DNA of 64,000 nucleotides from Minisyncoccota bacterium (GCA_023229825.1 JALNYN010000007.1:11284-75283), one strand, 5' to 3'. Positions 25,603 to 35,129 are shown, counted from the first letter of the stretch. A program made the numbers and translations. Notes: generated by a model from the sequence alone, not told the origin.

Positions 25603-26745
25603 TTACGCGGACAATTCAAAATAAAATGTTGCTCCGCGCAAAACTGCAGCATCCGCCCATATCCGGCCCCCATGACGTTTAATAATACGCTCCGTGATCG
25701 CAAGACCCACTCCCGTTCCTTCAAATTCGCTTGCGCTGTGAAGACGTTGGAACACTCCAAAAAGTTTATCCGCGTATTTCATGTCGAATCCCACGCCGTT
25801 ATCTTCTACGAAGTAGATGCTTTTTCCATCTTTCACGTGTCCGCTTATTCGGATCTTTGCGTGTTCATTTTTGCGTGTAAATTTTACCGCGTTCGAGAGA
25901 ATGTTAAACCATACCTGTCGTATGAGTGAAACATCCGCTTTGGCATCGGGAAGGCTGTCGATATCCCACTTGATCTTTCGGCCGGGAAAAGCATCCATAA
26001 GATCTTTTGTAACCGTTTGCACCACATGATCCATATTGGTGTTTTTCAGATCCAGAGCTTGTCGGCCGAGCCGTGAAAATGACAGAAGGTCATCAATGAG
26101 ATTACTCATTCTCTGTGCGTTTTTACGGATCGTAGCAATAATACGTTTTCCCTCCGAGTCGAGTTTTTCAGCGTAGTCTTCCTCCAGCATCTGTGAAAAA
26201 CCATCGATGGCACGGAGAGGGGCACGAAGATCATGCGACACGGAATAGCTGAAGGATTCAAGCTCTTTATTGGCCTCTTGCATCGAGAGAATGGCTTTCT
26301 TGATCGGAGTGTAGTCGCGGGCTACAAACAAAACACCGATGATCTCTCCCGCGGCATCCTTATAGACATTTGCCGAAAGGAGCACGTCCATCGAGGTTCC
26401 GTTTCGGGAGCGTAGGCCGAGGGAAGAGTCGATGGAAAAACCTTTTATCAGCGCCTCATTGAATTTTTTTATCGCTATATCTTGGTCAGTGAAGTATGAA
26501 GAAAAATGGATCCCAATGATCTTTTCTCTCGGGGCATTCGTGATTTGTTCCATGGCGCCGTTTATGTCGATGATCATCCCGTCCGTATTGACATTGATGA
26601 TCGGATCGCGAATTGCCTCGAGAAGCGCCCGAGCGTATCCCCCGATCTGTTTCTTGGCAAGTGCCATTATTTGATCATTTTCCTTCATTGAGGCATGGCG
26701 GAGTGTTTCTAATATTTTCACTCGCGTCCTAATATTTCTCATCAT
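25603..26745 (-). CDS. PAS-domain sensor histidine kinase
   Basis: 380 aa, cytoplasmic (no TM). A PAS domain (about 38-155; PIINVNTDGMIIDINGAMEQ) is followed by a HisKA with the phospho-His in SYSVSHDLRAPLRAI, then a HATPase with N box (NILSNAVKFTRK), G1 (VEDNGVGFD) and G2 (GTGVGLAI). The type (SHDLRAPL, short linker, bacteriophytochrome-like) fits the adjacent Rcp1-like regulator. It follows the hybrid kinase gene by 25 bp on the same strand. Confidence 0.93.
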   Translation of the reverse strand: MMRNIRTRVKILETLRHASMKENDQIMALAKKQIGGYARALLEAIRDPIINVNTDGMIIDINGAMEQITNAPREKIIGIHFSSYFTDQDIAIKKFNEALIKGFSIDSSLGLRSRNGTSMDVLLSANVYKDAAGEIIGVLFVARDYTPIKKAILSMQEANKELESFSYSVSHDLRAPLRAIDGFSQMLEEDYAEKLDSEGKRIIATIRKNAQRMSNLIDDLLSFSRLGRQALDLKNTNMDHVVQTVTKDLMDAFPGRKIKWDIDSLPDAKADVSLIRQVWFNILSNAVKFTRKNEHAKIRISGHVKDGKSIYFVEDNGVGFDMKYADKLFGVFQRLHSASEFEGTGVGLAITERIIKRHGGRIWADAAVLRGATFYFELSA

Positions 26746-26770
26746 GATGAATTTAGAATGAGCAGTGATC

Positions 26771-28318
26771 TTATTCTTGCGCGATAGCCTTCAAGTCCTT
26801 AATACTGACCGGTTTAACAAGATAGAGATCAAATCCGCTTTCAAATGCGCGGTGTTTGTCTTTCTCTTGCCCATAACCGCTTATGGCGATGATCTTGATA
26901 TCGTTTCCGAATTTTTTTCGAATGGATTGAGCAACGGCGAAACCGTCAAGAAGGGGGAGTCCTATATCGATAAGAGCAATGTCAGGATGCAGTTTGATTG
27001 ATTCAGACACCGCTCCCTCTCCATCATAGACGACACTGACATCCGCACCGAGTTTTTGCAAAATTTCACCGATGGCGTCGGCAAGATTCCGGTTGTCGTC
27101 AGCGACAAGCACCTTTTTTTTCTTTATCGATGTAACGGCACCCATTTGTGATTCAAGAGTTTTTTTTGATGATGCGGTATCTGCTTGTTTTTCAGCGCTA
27201 TCCAACGCCGGTAGCACAACGGTAAATTCACTCCCTTTGCCAATACCATCACTTCTTGCGGCAACATTCCCGCCATGAAGTACCGCCAGCTTTCTGGCAA
27301 GGGTGAGGCCGATTCCGAGCCCGCCTTCCGCGCGTGCAAGCGACTGGTCGGCGCGAATGAAGAGATTAAAAATTTTAGGGAGCATCTCGGCGGCAATTCC
27401 CATTCCCGTATCTTTTATGCGAATGATCGCGTTGGCGTTTTGTTTTTCCGTATCCATTCTGATATACCCTCCCTCCCCGGTATACTTTACTGCGTTGGTT
27501 AGAATATTGATCAGTATTTGTTCTAATCGTACCGGATCCGCTATCAAACGTACTGGTTCAAAGTGAAGCTCGATAGTTTGTTTTTTTGATTCCGCCAAGG
27601 GCCGGATGCTCTCTATTACTCTGAGCGCTATTTTCTCGAGATCGACATTCTCTTTTTTTAAAGCGATCGTCCCCTTTGTGATCCGGGTGATATCTAAAAG
27701 GTCATCTAATAATCTGGTAATATGCCTGACTTGCTGATAGATCGTTCCTATCCGATCCATCGTGTCCGGATCTTTCACCTTTTCCGCGATGATCTCGACA
27801 TTGAGAGCGAGGGCGCCCAATGGATTTCGCAGTTCGTGAGAGAGAAGAGCCAGAAATTCATCTTTGGCGCGGTTTTCCGAAATGAGTTGCTGCTCAATTC
27901 GCATTCTCTCCCTCTCTGTCTGGAGAAGTATTTTTTTTTCACCGGACTCTTTCAGGGCGCGAGAAACGGCCGGCCCAAGTCGAAAAAGTCCGTCTTTGAG
28001 AACATAGTCGGTCGCTCCGCGCTTCAGCGTTTCGACGGCTATCTCTTCGCCGATAGCACCCGAAACAAAAATGATCGGTGTCTCCGGGCAATATTTTTTT
28101 CCCAGTTCAACGGCTTCCAGTCCATGGAATGAGGGTAATGAATAATCTGCCAATATGATGTCAGGAATATGTTCTGAAGAACTGATCGCTTCAATAAAAT
28201 CTTTTTTTGTGCCGACTATTTTGGCAGAAAAGACGATCTCTGTTTTTTTTAATGCTCGTAGGACTATTTCTGCGTCAGTCGGCGAATCTTCCAATACGAG
28301 AATATTGTATGAATTCAT
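26771..28318 (-). CDS. Hybrid histidine kinase, REC-HisKA-HATPase-REC
   Basis: 515 aa, cytoplasmic. The N-terminal receiver (1-120; LEDSPTD, DIILADYSLP, FVSGA, YVLKD) is followed by a coiled linker, HisKA with SHELRNPLGALAL (about 162), HATPase (270-385; NILTNAVKYT, IKDTGMGI, GGLGIGLTLAR) and a C-terminal receiver (395-515; VADDNRN, IALIDIGLPLLDG, YLVKPV). The two receivers allow integration or phosphorelay. First gene of the five-gene cluster. Its kinase core resembles the fragment at the left edge of the window. Confidence 0.93.
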   Translation of the reverse strand: MNSYNILVLEDSPTDAEIVLRALKKTEIVFSAKIVGTKKDFIEAISSSEHIPDIILADYSLPSFHGLEAVELGKKYCPETPIIFVSGAIGEEIAVETLKRGATDYVLKDGLFRLGPAVSRALKESGEKKILLQTERERMRIEQQLISENRAKDEFLALLSHELRNPLGALALNVEIIAEKVKDPDTMDRIGTIYQQVRHITRLLDDLLDITRITKGTIALKKENVDLEKIALRVIESIRPLAESKKQTIELHFEPVRLIADPVRLEQILINILTNAVKYTGEGGYIRMDTEKQNANAIIRIKDTGMGIAAEMLPKIFNLFIRADQSLARAEGGLGIGLTLARKLAVLHGGNVAARSDGIGKGSEFTVVLPALDSAEKQADTASSKKTLESQMGAVTSIKKKKVLVADDNRNLADAIGEILQKLGADVSVVYDGEGAVSESIKLHPDIALIDIGLPLLDGFAVAQSIRKKFGNDIKIIAISGYGQEKDKHRAFESGFDLYLVKPVSIKDLKAIAQE

Positions 28319-28466
28319 AGATGTATTTAAACGCGTGTTACAAAAACAAAAACCATCCCATGGATGAAGGTGATGGTCTGGAGATTAAGCGTATCTGTTG
28401 TCATCCTGCGTAAAATTATGTTTTTGAATGTTAAAGTTACTGTGAAGATTTTTTCACCATAAAAAC

Positions 28467-28489
28467 CAATGTTGTTGTAGTCAACATTG
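28467..28489. promoter_or_regulatory. Dyad in the gap before the hybrid kinase gene
   Basis: CAATGTTG and CAACATTG form an 8-bp inverted repeat with a 7-nt spacer. It could be a regulator site or a weak hairpin downstream of the DUF4256 gene. Nothing else is recognisable between 28319 and 28523. Confidence 0.3.
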
Positions 28490-28523
28490 TCAAACCCACA
28501 TGATCTTTCTCCCGCTACTTATT

Positions 28524-29084
28524 TCAAACCTTGAGCGAGCCGCGGAAGCCCCTGCCGGCGTAATATGAATCCGCGCCGTTGTGATACAAGAAAACATGAT
28601 CGTAGCGCCGATCGCAAAAAACGGCACCGCCGAGTTTCCGAATTTCATCGGGTGTTTTCACCCAGCTTGATGTCTTCGTATCGAAATTTCCCAGTTTCTG
28701 CAATTCTCGATATTCTTCCTCCGTTAAAAGCTCAACACCCATGTCTTCCGCCATACCGACAGCGCTATTTTTTGGTTTATTTTCTTTCCTGTCTTTGAGC
28801 GCCTTACGATCATAACAAAAACTTCTGCGACCGCTTGGGCTTTCCGCGGAGCAATCATAAAAAATATATTCACCCGTCTTTTTATCGTGACCGACCACAT
28901 CCGGTTCGCCGCCGGTCTGTTCCATGAGATACAGCGATCGGAGCTTGTCCGGACGGGCGAGAAGTTTTGCATTGATCTTGTCCCAATCGAGTTCCTTATG
29001 GCGAAACGCATTTTCTTCAAACCGCATCTTCAGTGTAAGAAGCAGCTCATCAATATTTTTTTTGGATAAATTTAATTTTGTCAT
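28524..29084 (-). CDS. DUF4256 family protein
   Basis: 186 aa. The C-terminal half LLTEEEYRELQKLGNFDTKT, followed by SSWVKTPDEIRKLGG and HNGADSYYAGRGFRG, is the highly conserved DUF4256 (PF14066) pattern. Conserved Cys, His and Tyr residues suggest an enzyme, but no activity is known. Start at 29084 (MTKLNLSKK); the upstream open frame runs into a palindromic repeat and is not used. Soluble and probably monocistronic. Confidence 0.9.
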   Translation of the reverse strand: MTKLNLSKKNIDELLLTLKMRFEENAFRHKELDWDKINAKLLARPDKLRSLYLMEQTGGEPDVVGHDKKTGEYIFYDCSAESPSGRRSFCYDRKALKDRKENKPKNSAVGMAEDMGVELLTEEEYRELQKLGNFDTKTSSWVKTPDEIRKLGGAVFCDRRYDHVFLYHNGADSYYAGRGFRGSLKV

Positions 29085-29095
29085 GGTTTTATAAA

Positions 29096-29139
29096 CGTCA
29101 TTCCGGCCCGCGATCCGCCAGCTGGCGGAGGAATCCACG
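29096..29139. repeat. Dispersed palindromic repeat copy with internal extra hairpin
   Basis: CGTCATTCCGGC...GGAATCCACG unit with an additional palindrome (CCGCCAGCTGGCGG) inside, so it is 44 bp instead of 30-31. Confidence 0.75.
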
Positions 29140-29225
29140 TTTTAGTTTACTTATTACTACGCAGAATAATAAAAAAAGTTGAGAATATGCATCCATTTTG
29201 ACGACACTTTCCGCTCGTGTCAATA

Positions 29226-29276
29226 TTGCACCCCTCTTCATGAAGGGGTAGTATTTGTGCAAAACCGCCATATTAT
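29226..29276 (+). promoter_or_regulatory. Nested dyad and -10-like box before the lipase fusion gene
   Basis: TTGCAC (29226-29231) pairs with GTGCAA (29257-29262), and inside it ACCCCT pairs with AGGGGT. A TATTAT (29271-29276) lies 18 nt before the ATG. This may be an operator/promoter region; the evidence is only the symmetry. Confidence 0.35.
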
Positions 29277-29294
29277 CAGGTTAATTTCTACATA

Positions 29295-32200
29295 ATGAAA
29301 ATAAAAATTTCTCTGCTTACACTCGCATTCTTTTTTGCCCCTTCACTCGTCTTCGCCTCCACTCCAGTCTGGGGTACTATAAATTCCGATACCGTTTGGA
29401 CAGCAGAAAGCGGTCCGTACCTTGTAGACTTCTCGATAGTCCCGGAAGGAATAACGCTTACCGTGGAAGAAGGAACCGTAGTTAAATTTACCGGACAGCG
29501 TTCAATGCTTGAAGTTTCCGGAAACCTTGTCGTTTCGGGAACCGAATTGAGTCCTGTCGTTTTTACCTCCATAAATGACGATTCTGTCGGCGGCGATACC
29601 GGCACGGGGGCGAATGAGTGGGGAAACATTCTGATAAAAAACGGAGGAGTGGCAACGATTGATCATGCGGAAATTCGCCACGGCGGATGGACCGGATGGC
29701 TTTCTTCCGCCGCTCCGTCCAACATTTGGAACAACGGGGGAAACCTCACCCTAACAAACTCGAAGATCAGCAATGCATGGACAGGCATAACGCATTCAGC
29801 TGGAAATACCGCGCTCACGGAAAACATATTTACGGAAAACAACACCGGTATTTCTGTCAGTGGAACGGGAAGGGTCCATTTCGATCATAATAATTTTTTT
29901 AATAATACCGGCAATGTGGCTTGGTTCGACCTCACTAACGGCGTTTCCCTTACCCATTCGGATAATACCGCATGGGGAGGAACTCCGGGATTGGTTCTCG
30001 CAGGCGAGGCCGGCGCAGATTATGTTTTTGAGAAAGACGGAGCGCCATACGTCATCGATCACTTCACGGTTCCCGCGGGCAAAACCGTCACCGCACGTCC
30101 CGGAACCGCATTCAAATTATTGAACCCAGTCAGCGAAATATTTATTTCCGGAACTTGGAACACTGAAGGAACCTCGGATGATCCTGTCTATTTCACTTCC
30201 ATTAAAGATGATACCGTTCTGGGAGATACCAACGGCGACGCCGACAGCTCTCAACCCGCAAACGATGATTGGGAAGGAATCTTTGTTTTGGAAGGCGGTG
30301 AAGCGAATTTTGATCATGCCATACTGCGCTACGGCGGATACAGTGGCTGGCTGCAAAGTACCATGTTTTCGAATATTTCGAACAACGGCGGCATCCTCAA
30401 CATTTCCAATTCTGAGATATCACGCAGCTGGTATGGTATTCATCATGAAAAGGGAACGACAAATATCGACTCGAGTACTATTTCGCAAAGCAGTATCGGA
30501 ATTTATGCAGGAGGAACGGGATCGATAACCATCAACAACAATACTTTTTTCAATAATGACCGTCCGGCATTGCTTGATCTTTCAAGTGTTATTCTAACCA
30601 ATGCGAACAACACGGCGCACGGTACAGGAAAAAAAGGTTTGGAACTCGGGGGTGCGATCTCTGTCGATCAAACACTTACAAAAGATCTGCCATATTTGAT
30701 CGACCATCTCACCATTCCAGCAGGAAGAACACTAACAGTACGATCCGGATCAGTATTCAAATTTTTGAACAACGTAAGCGAGATGTTTGTCTCGGGAAAA
30801 ATGAATGTCGAAGGAAGCGGAAATGAACCGGTCTATTTCACTTCCGTCAAAGATGATACCGTTCTCGGCGATACCAATGGCGATGCCGATGCCTCTCAAC
30901 CCACAAACGATGATTGGGAGGGGATCCTCGTTTTATCCGGCGGTGAAGCGAACTTCGATCATTCCGTCCTTCGCTACGGCGGATACAGCGGTTGGCTGCA
31001 AAGCTATATGGCTTCGAATATTTCAAATGACGGGGGAATTCTCAATATTTCTCACTCCGACTTCTCGAACAGCTGGTTTGGCATTCACCACGAAAAGGGA
31101 ACCACCACCATTTCGCAAAGTTCGATACATGATAATCCGGGTTATGGAGTATACAACGGTTCCGCTCAAACCTTAAACGCCGAAAACAATTATTGGGGAT
31201 CCGTAAACGGCCCGACTCATCCAAGCAACCCGCTCGGGACAGGAGACAAGGTGACTGACCGCGTTGATTTCATGCCGTATTTGGGTTTTGATCCGACGGT
31301 TCCGGTATCAGTAGCACTTACCAATGGCGGCGAAACGGAAAATGATGATTTGCAGGACGGAAAAGGAGTGGCGGATAAAACTCAGTTTACGTTTTCTGTT
31401 GTTGCATCGGAAAATCTAGTGGACATAAAACTTGTAACCGATTCATCGGACGTCGGCATAAATCCGGGTCAATTCTTTTTGTACGCTTCAGGAACCGAAG
31501 GTGTTTACTCTCGCGCTCTTACCTTTCCGAAAGGACACTATCGTTACCATTTTGAAGCGGTAGACGGAAACGGCGGCGTGTACCGTTACCCGGAGACAGA
31601 GGAGTTGAAATTCACGACAGGGTATTCAAATGTCGCGTTTTTGCCCGGGATCGAAGCAAGTAGACTTTATGGCGGAACCGGAGAACAGCTTTGGGAACCG
31701 GAATATTTTGGAAATCCATCCGTTCTCGCTCTCGATGAAAACGGTAGCTCGACCCGTTCCGATATTTACACGAAAGATGTCATTGATAATGCCTACCTCG
31801 CGTTTAAAGGAAATATTTATTCCTCGTTTATTTCTTCAATGAACGATCTGAAAAGCAATGGAACGATTGCGGATTGGGAACCGTTGCCGTACGACTGGCG
31901 TCTTTCTTTTGACGACATTTTGAATAACGGTGCTGAACTCTCGGATGGCAGGATTTATTACACAGGGAGTCTCGCCGCGACTGGTACGCCATATATCATT
32001 CAGGAAATCCGACGGCTTGCCGCGACCTCCGACACAGGAAAAGTTACTATCATCTCTCATTCCATGGGCGGACTTGTCGCAAAGAATCTCACGGTTAAAC
32101 TCGGAACGGAAGAATCTTCAAAACTTATCGATCAAATGATATTTATCGATTCTCCCCAAACAGGAACGCCTCAAACCATCGGCGTTTTGCTTCATGGTTT

Positions 32201-33800
32201 TGATCAAGGACTTCCGGCCGCATGGCTTCCCGCTGCCCTTACTGCCGAAGAAACACGCGATTTGTCGCAAAACATGCCTTCGATCTACAACCTGCTTCCT
32301 TCCTCAAAATATTTCGCCTACACGGATGATCCGGTGGTAACATTTGACGACTCGCCACTGCTTGCTTCGTGGAGAACAAAATATGGAGCGCAAATTCATT
32401 CAAGTTTTTATCTTTCCAAATTTTTAACGGACCCGGCGAGAGAACCGCTTTTAACGAAAGAAGCGCTCAACGACCCGCCGATCGTAAATCCATTGTTGCT
32501 TGAAAAAGCCAAAACGCTACATACTGTTCTCGATTCTTGGATTCCTCCGGTAAATGTGCGAATATCTGAGATCATCGGATGGGGAGAAATGACCGCAAAG
32601 ACGATCGAGTACAAACAGGGAACGAAGGGTGTGTGTATTGAATGGAACGAAAACAACACTTGCAAAAAAGGGGAGCAAAGACCCGCTCTTGAATATGATG
32701 TTGCGGAAACAATGGACGGCGACGGGACGGTGGTTGCTCCGAGCGCGCTCTATACGACGGGGTCGGAGAGGTGGTGGGTGGATTTGAAAAAGTATGATAC
32801 ACCTCTTACTCTTCAAAGAAAACATGCCGATATACTCGAAGTTCCCACCCTGCGAACTCACATTCAAAACGTCATTACTCGCACAGAAGGTTCTGTGTCA
32901 CTTGATTTTATAAGCAGAAACAAACCGATAAACACAGAAGATCCAAAAACCCGCCTTCGCTTCACACTTCATTCGCCGCTGTCGATTTTAGTTTGTGATA
33001 ACCTCGGAAATTGCACCGATCGAACGGAACAAAACATCCTCGAAAGCGATTACCGCGAATATGGTTCGCTGAAAATTATCGATGTTCCGAATACGTCGGA
33101 TCTTCACCTTGAGCTGAAAGGAATTGCGCCTGGATCGTTTACTCTCAACATGCAAGAATTTATGGGCGATGCGGAAATCGCGAGTACGACCTTCGCCGGC
33201 ATACCATCGCTCGCCGAAACAATCGCAACGCTCAATATTCCTGCAAACGGTGGAATTGCAGGTTCATCTCCGCTTTTGGTTGACGAAAACGGCGACGGAA
33301 CGATTGACCTTACACTTGCGCCAAAACTCGGTGAAGTGATTTTGCCTGATTTTACGTATCCAGAAGCGAAAATCTCCGTTGATCCAATAACAAAAGATCT
33401 GAAAATCGAAGGAATCGATGAAAATCCGACAACGGTTTCAAAAAACGGAAGCAATTATACGATTACCGATTCGTCGGGAAACACGACAACTCTCTTCTTT
33501 CAAAAAACCTTCACCGCAAAGCGTCTCACTTTTGCAAAATTGACAGGTGTTCAATACGGAACAGATCCGAAAATATCACTCCCATCGTCTTCATTTCTGT
33601 ATCTTTGGAATCCTGCTCTTATCAGTCAAACCATCTCGGTGAAAAAAGATTTCGTTATTGAAGCGATGTACAACAAGAAAAAAGACGAAACGACCGTTTG
33701 GATAAAAAAGGAAGGAGAGAAAACACAAAAACAGATATTCACGGGATTGAAGGTTGTAGAATTGACTGTGGACAAAGGGGTGGTGGGATATGAGATGTAG
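29295..33800 (+). CDS. Giant secreted beta-helix plus LCAT/lipase-like fusion protein
   Basis: 1501 aa with a signal peptide (MKIKISLLTLAFFFAPSLVF, cleavage near residue 22). Residues about 25-680 hold three tandem modules, each with a beta-strand lead (VPAGKTVTARPGTAFKLL) and a right-handed beta-helix part (DDWEGIFVLEGGEANFDHA, LRYGGYSGWLQS); modules two and three are nearly identical even at DNA level (about 30040-30430 and 30690-31090). Residues about 775-1130 form an alpha/beta hydrolase like LCAT/phospholipases: IISHSMGGL with Ser923, DWEPLPYDWRLSF, and DGDGTVVAPSAL near the end. The rest (1150-1501) is beta-rich. Probably a surface lipase or esterase acting on neighbours or host envelope; inferred. 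Confidence 0.85.
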   Translation: MKIKISLLTLAFFFAPSLVFASTPVWGTINSDTVWTAESGPYLVDFSIVPEGITLTVEEGTVVKFTGQRSMLEVSGNLVVSGTELSPVVFTSINDDSVGGDTGTGANEWGNILIKNGGVATIDHAEIRHGGWTGWLSSAAPSNIWNNGGNLTLTNSKISNAWTGITHSAGNTALTENIFTENNTGISVSGTGRVHFDHNNFFNNTGNVAWFDLTNGVSLTHSDNTAWGGTPGLVLAGEAGADYVFEKDGAPYVIDHFTVPAGKTVTARPGTAFKLLNPVSEIFISGTWNTEGTSDDPVYFTSIKDDTVLGDTNGDADSSQPANDDWEGIFVLEGGEANFDHAILRYGGYSGWLQSTMFSNISNNGGILNISNSEISRSWYGIHHEKGTTNIDSSTISQSSIGIYAGGTGSITINNNTFFNNDRPALLDLSSVILTNANNTAHGTGKKGLELGGAISVDQTLTKDLPYLIDHLTIPAGRTLTVRSGSVFKFLNNVSEMFVSGKMNVEGSGNEPVYFTSVKDDTVLGDTNGDADASQPTNDDWEGILVLSGGEANFDHSVLRYGGYSGWLQSYMASNISNDGGILNISHSDFSNSWFGIHHEKGTTTISQSSIHDNPGYGVYNGSAQTLNAENNYWGSVNGPTHPSNPLGTGDKVTDRVDFMPYLGFDPTVPVSVALTNGGETENDDLQDGKGVADKTQFTFSVVASENLVDIKLVTDSSDVGINPGQFFLYASGTEGVYSRALTFPKGHYRYHFEAVDGNGGVYRYPETEELKFTTGYSNVAFLPGIEASRLYGGTGEQLWEPEYFGNPSVLALDENGSSTRSDIYTKDVIDNAYLAFKGNIYSSFISSMNDLKSNGTIADWEPLPYDWRLSFDDILNNGAELSDGRIYYTGSLAATGTPYIIQEIRRLAATSDTGKVTIISHSMGGLVAKNLTVKLGTEESSKLIDQMIFIDSPQTGTPQTIGVLLHGFDQGLPAAWLPAALTAEETRDLSQNMPSIYNLLPSSKYFAYTDDPVVTFDDSPLLASWRTKYGAQIHSSFYLSKFLTDPAREPLLTKEALNDPPIVNPLLLEKAKTLHTVLDSWIPPVNVRISEIIGWGEMTAKTIEYKQGTKGVCIEWNENNTCKKGEQRPALEYDVAETMDGDGTVVAPSALYTTGSERWWVDLKKYDTPLTLQRKHADILEVPTLRTHIQNVITRTEGSVSLDFISRNKPINTEDPKTRLRFTLHSPLSILVCDNLGNCTDRTEQNILESDYREYGSLKIIDVPNTSDLHLELKGIAPGSFTLNMQEFMGDAEIASTTFAGIPSLAETIATLNIPANGGIAGSSPLLVDENGDGTIDLTLAPKLGEVILPDFTYPEAKISVDPITKDLKIEGIDENPTTVSKNGSNYTITDSSGNTTTLFFQKTFTAKRLTFAKLTGVQYGTDPKISLPSSSFLYLWNPALISQTISVKKDFVIEAMYNKKKDETTVWIKKEGEKTQKQIFTGLKVVELTVDKGVVGYEM

Positions 33801-33841
33801 GGTGGTATAATGGAAGGGTAAAAGAAGCATCAAAAAAATAT

Positions 33842-34252
33842 ATGACAAAAAAACAAAATTTATTTTATTCATTAATTCCAGTTACTCTCTTTATGTTTCT
33901 GGCGTGGCTACAATCAGAGAGCTCTTGCTATGATATTATTTGGTGTAACAGATTATGGGGATTGATTAACGTGATTGGCATCTTCCTTTATATTTTTTTG
34001 GCGCATTTCCTCCTCTCCCTCATCACCTATAAACTTCGCGAAGAAACTTTCCGCACTTGGTTTCGTTTCGCTTGCGGTTTCGTTCCGCTTTCCATTTTTC
34101 TCATTTTTCTTGCTCGCAACAGCCACGGCGGTTCCATGGGGATTCCGAACATTTTGGATCAGGAAACCGTTGCGTTTCTTCTCTCTCTTTTGTTTCTCGT
34201 AATTTCCCTTATTCTCATCCTCTACAAATCTTGGAACCTCCGAGGGAAGTAA
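33842..34252 (+). CDS. Small four-TM membrane protein
   Basis: 136 aa with four hydrophobic helices (about 8-22, 38-62, 74-92, 108-128) and short charged loops (TYKLREETFRTW; ARNSHGG). No known motif. It starts 41 bp after the lipase fusion gene, with a TATAAT-like box (TATAATGG) in the gap. Function unknown; possibly related to export or anchoring of the neighbour. Confidence 0.65.
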   Translation: MTKKQNLFYSLIPVTLFMFLAWLQSESSCYDIIWCNRLWGLINVIGIFLYIFLAHFLLSLITYKLREETFRTWFRFACGFVPLSIFLIFLARNSHGGSMGIPNILDQETVAFLLSLLFLVISLILILYKSWNLRGK

Positions 34253-34271
34253 TCTTGCTAAAAAAATCCAC

Positions 34272-34300
34272 AAAAAGCGAGCCGATGGGTTCGTTTTTTT
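34272..34300 (+). terminator. Terminator after the four-TM gene
   Basis: CGAGCC/GGTTCG stem with flanking A and T runs (AAAAAG ... T8), about 20 nt after the stop. Confidence 0.75.
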
Positions 34301-34340
34301 TGTTTGACGAAAACGGAAATGTGAATCCTGATTACTACTT

Positions 34341-34793
34341 TTAACTATTTTTTTCTTCGTTCTTTTTCATTCTTGCCTTTATTAATTTCTTTATAAGGCC
34401 AACAGGAAGTTTTTTGTCGAGTGAAAAATGAACGGCGGATTTTGTGGTCGTGTAGCCGATCAGATCCTTCCCATGCTCCGCTACGACCGGAGGGGGAAGA
34501 TATAATCCGATATGATGTTTCGCGAGCGCAAACCACGCCAGCCGGCCGTGATACTTATAATACGGCATCTGATAGCTGAAACTTTCTTCTGCGCGAGGCG
34601 CGGCCTGTCGTATAATTTTTCTCATCTCGGAGAGCTTCGGCTGCAATTCTTTCGGCGCATGTGAGATATACCGATCCACATCTTTCGATGAAGCCGAATT
34701 CTTTATTCGTCCGGGCCAGCAGATCGGACAAGGTCCGGGTCCCGTGTAAGAATGCCCGCGGCTGCAGATCTTTATTGCATTGTCTTTTTTCAT
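34341..34793 (-). CDS. DUF1801 protein with N-terminal zinc-finger-like extension
   Basis: 150 aa. Residues about 10-28 (CSRGHSYTGPGPCPICWPG) look like a small zinc finger, then comes a DUF1801/YdhG-type domain: DVDRYISHAPKELQPKLSEM, APRAEESFSYQMPYYKYHGR, FALAKHHIGLYLPP and the C-terminal KSAVHFSLDKKLPVGLIKKL. DUF1801 proteins are small, frataxin-like in fold, and of uncertain function (iron chaperone proposed for some). The start at 34793 is chosen over a Met 4 codons upstream; a TAGAAT box lies 10 nt before it. Confidence 0.88.
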   Translation of the reverse strand: MKKDNAIKICSRGHSYTGPGPCPICWPGRIKNSASSKDVDRYISHAPKELQPKLSEMRKIIRQAAPRAEESFSYQMPYYKYHGRLAWFALAKHHIGLYLPPPVVAEHGKDLIGYTTTKSAVHFSLDKKLPVGLIKKLIKARMKKNEEKNS

Positions 34794-34878
34794 AGCAATT
34801 ACCATTCTACCACTTTGTAAATGAGCAATCTATCAAAATGATGAAGAGGTAAAAAGTGTCGTTACGTCCGGCGGTACA

Positions 34879-34943
34879 ACGTGGATCCCGGGTCCATCCT
34901 TCGCCAAGGCTACGGCAAGGCACGGCGTTGCCCGGGATGACGA
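34879..34943. repeat. 65-bp direct repeat, copy A
   Basis: Identical over 65 bp to 35008-35072. It starts ACGTGGATCCCGGGTCC and ends GCCCGGGATGACGA, so it is itself an extended palindromic-repeat unit in inverse orientation with an inserted CTTCGCCAAGGC...GCACGGCG part. Confidence 0.9.
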
Positions 34944-34966
34944 CAGACAATTTTAAAGTCTTTTAT

Positions 34967-34996
34967 CGTCATTCCGGACTTGATCCGGAATCCACG
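34967..34996. repeat. Dispersed palindromic repeat copy between the 65-bp repeats
   Basis: Canonical CGTCATTCCGGA...TCCGGAATCCACG unit. Together with the two 65-bp repeats it fills the gene-free stretch 34794-35129. Confidence 0.85.
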
Positions 34997-35007
34997 TCTG
35001 TCAGCTC

Positions 35008-35072
35008 ACGTGGATCCCGGGTCCATCCTTCGCCAAGGCTACGGCAAGGCACGGCGTTGCCCGGGATGACGA
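35008..35072. repeat. 65-bp direct repeat, copy B
   Basis: Second, identical copy of 34879-34943, spaced 129 bp start to start. The identity suggests recent duplication. Confidence 0.9.
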
Positions 35073-35094
35073 ATAGGTACGGAACAAAGAAAAA

Positions 35095-35120
35095 GCCCGA
35101 CTTTGCAGCCGGGCCATAAT
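35095..35120 (-). terminator. Terminator of the pnt operon
   Basis: Reading leftward, GCCCG/CGGGC with a 10-nt loop is followed by TTTTTCTTTG. It lies 16 nt beyond the pntB stop. Confidence 0.8.
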
Positions 35121-35129
35121 TGAGGATCC

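Noticed and set aside
34856..35119. 87-codon frame with repeated peptide blocks
   Set aside because: It is made entirely of the 65-bp direct repeats and palindromic units.
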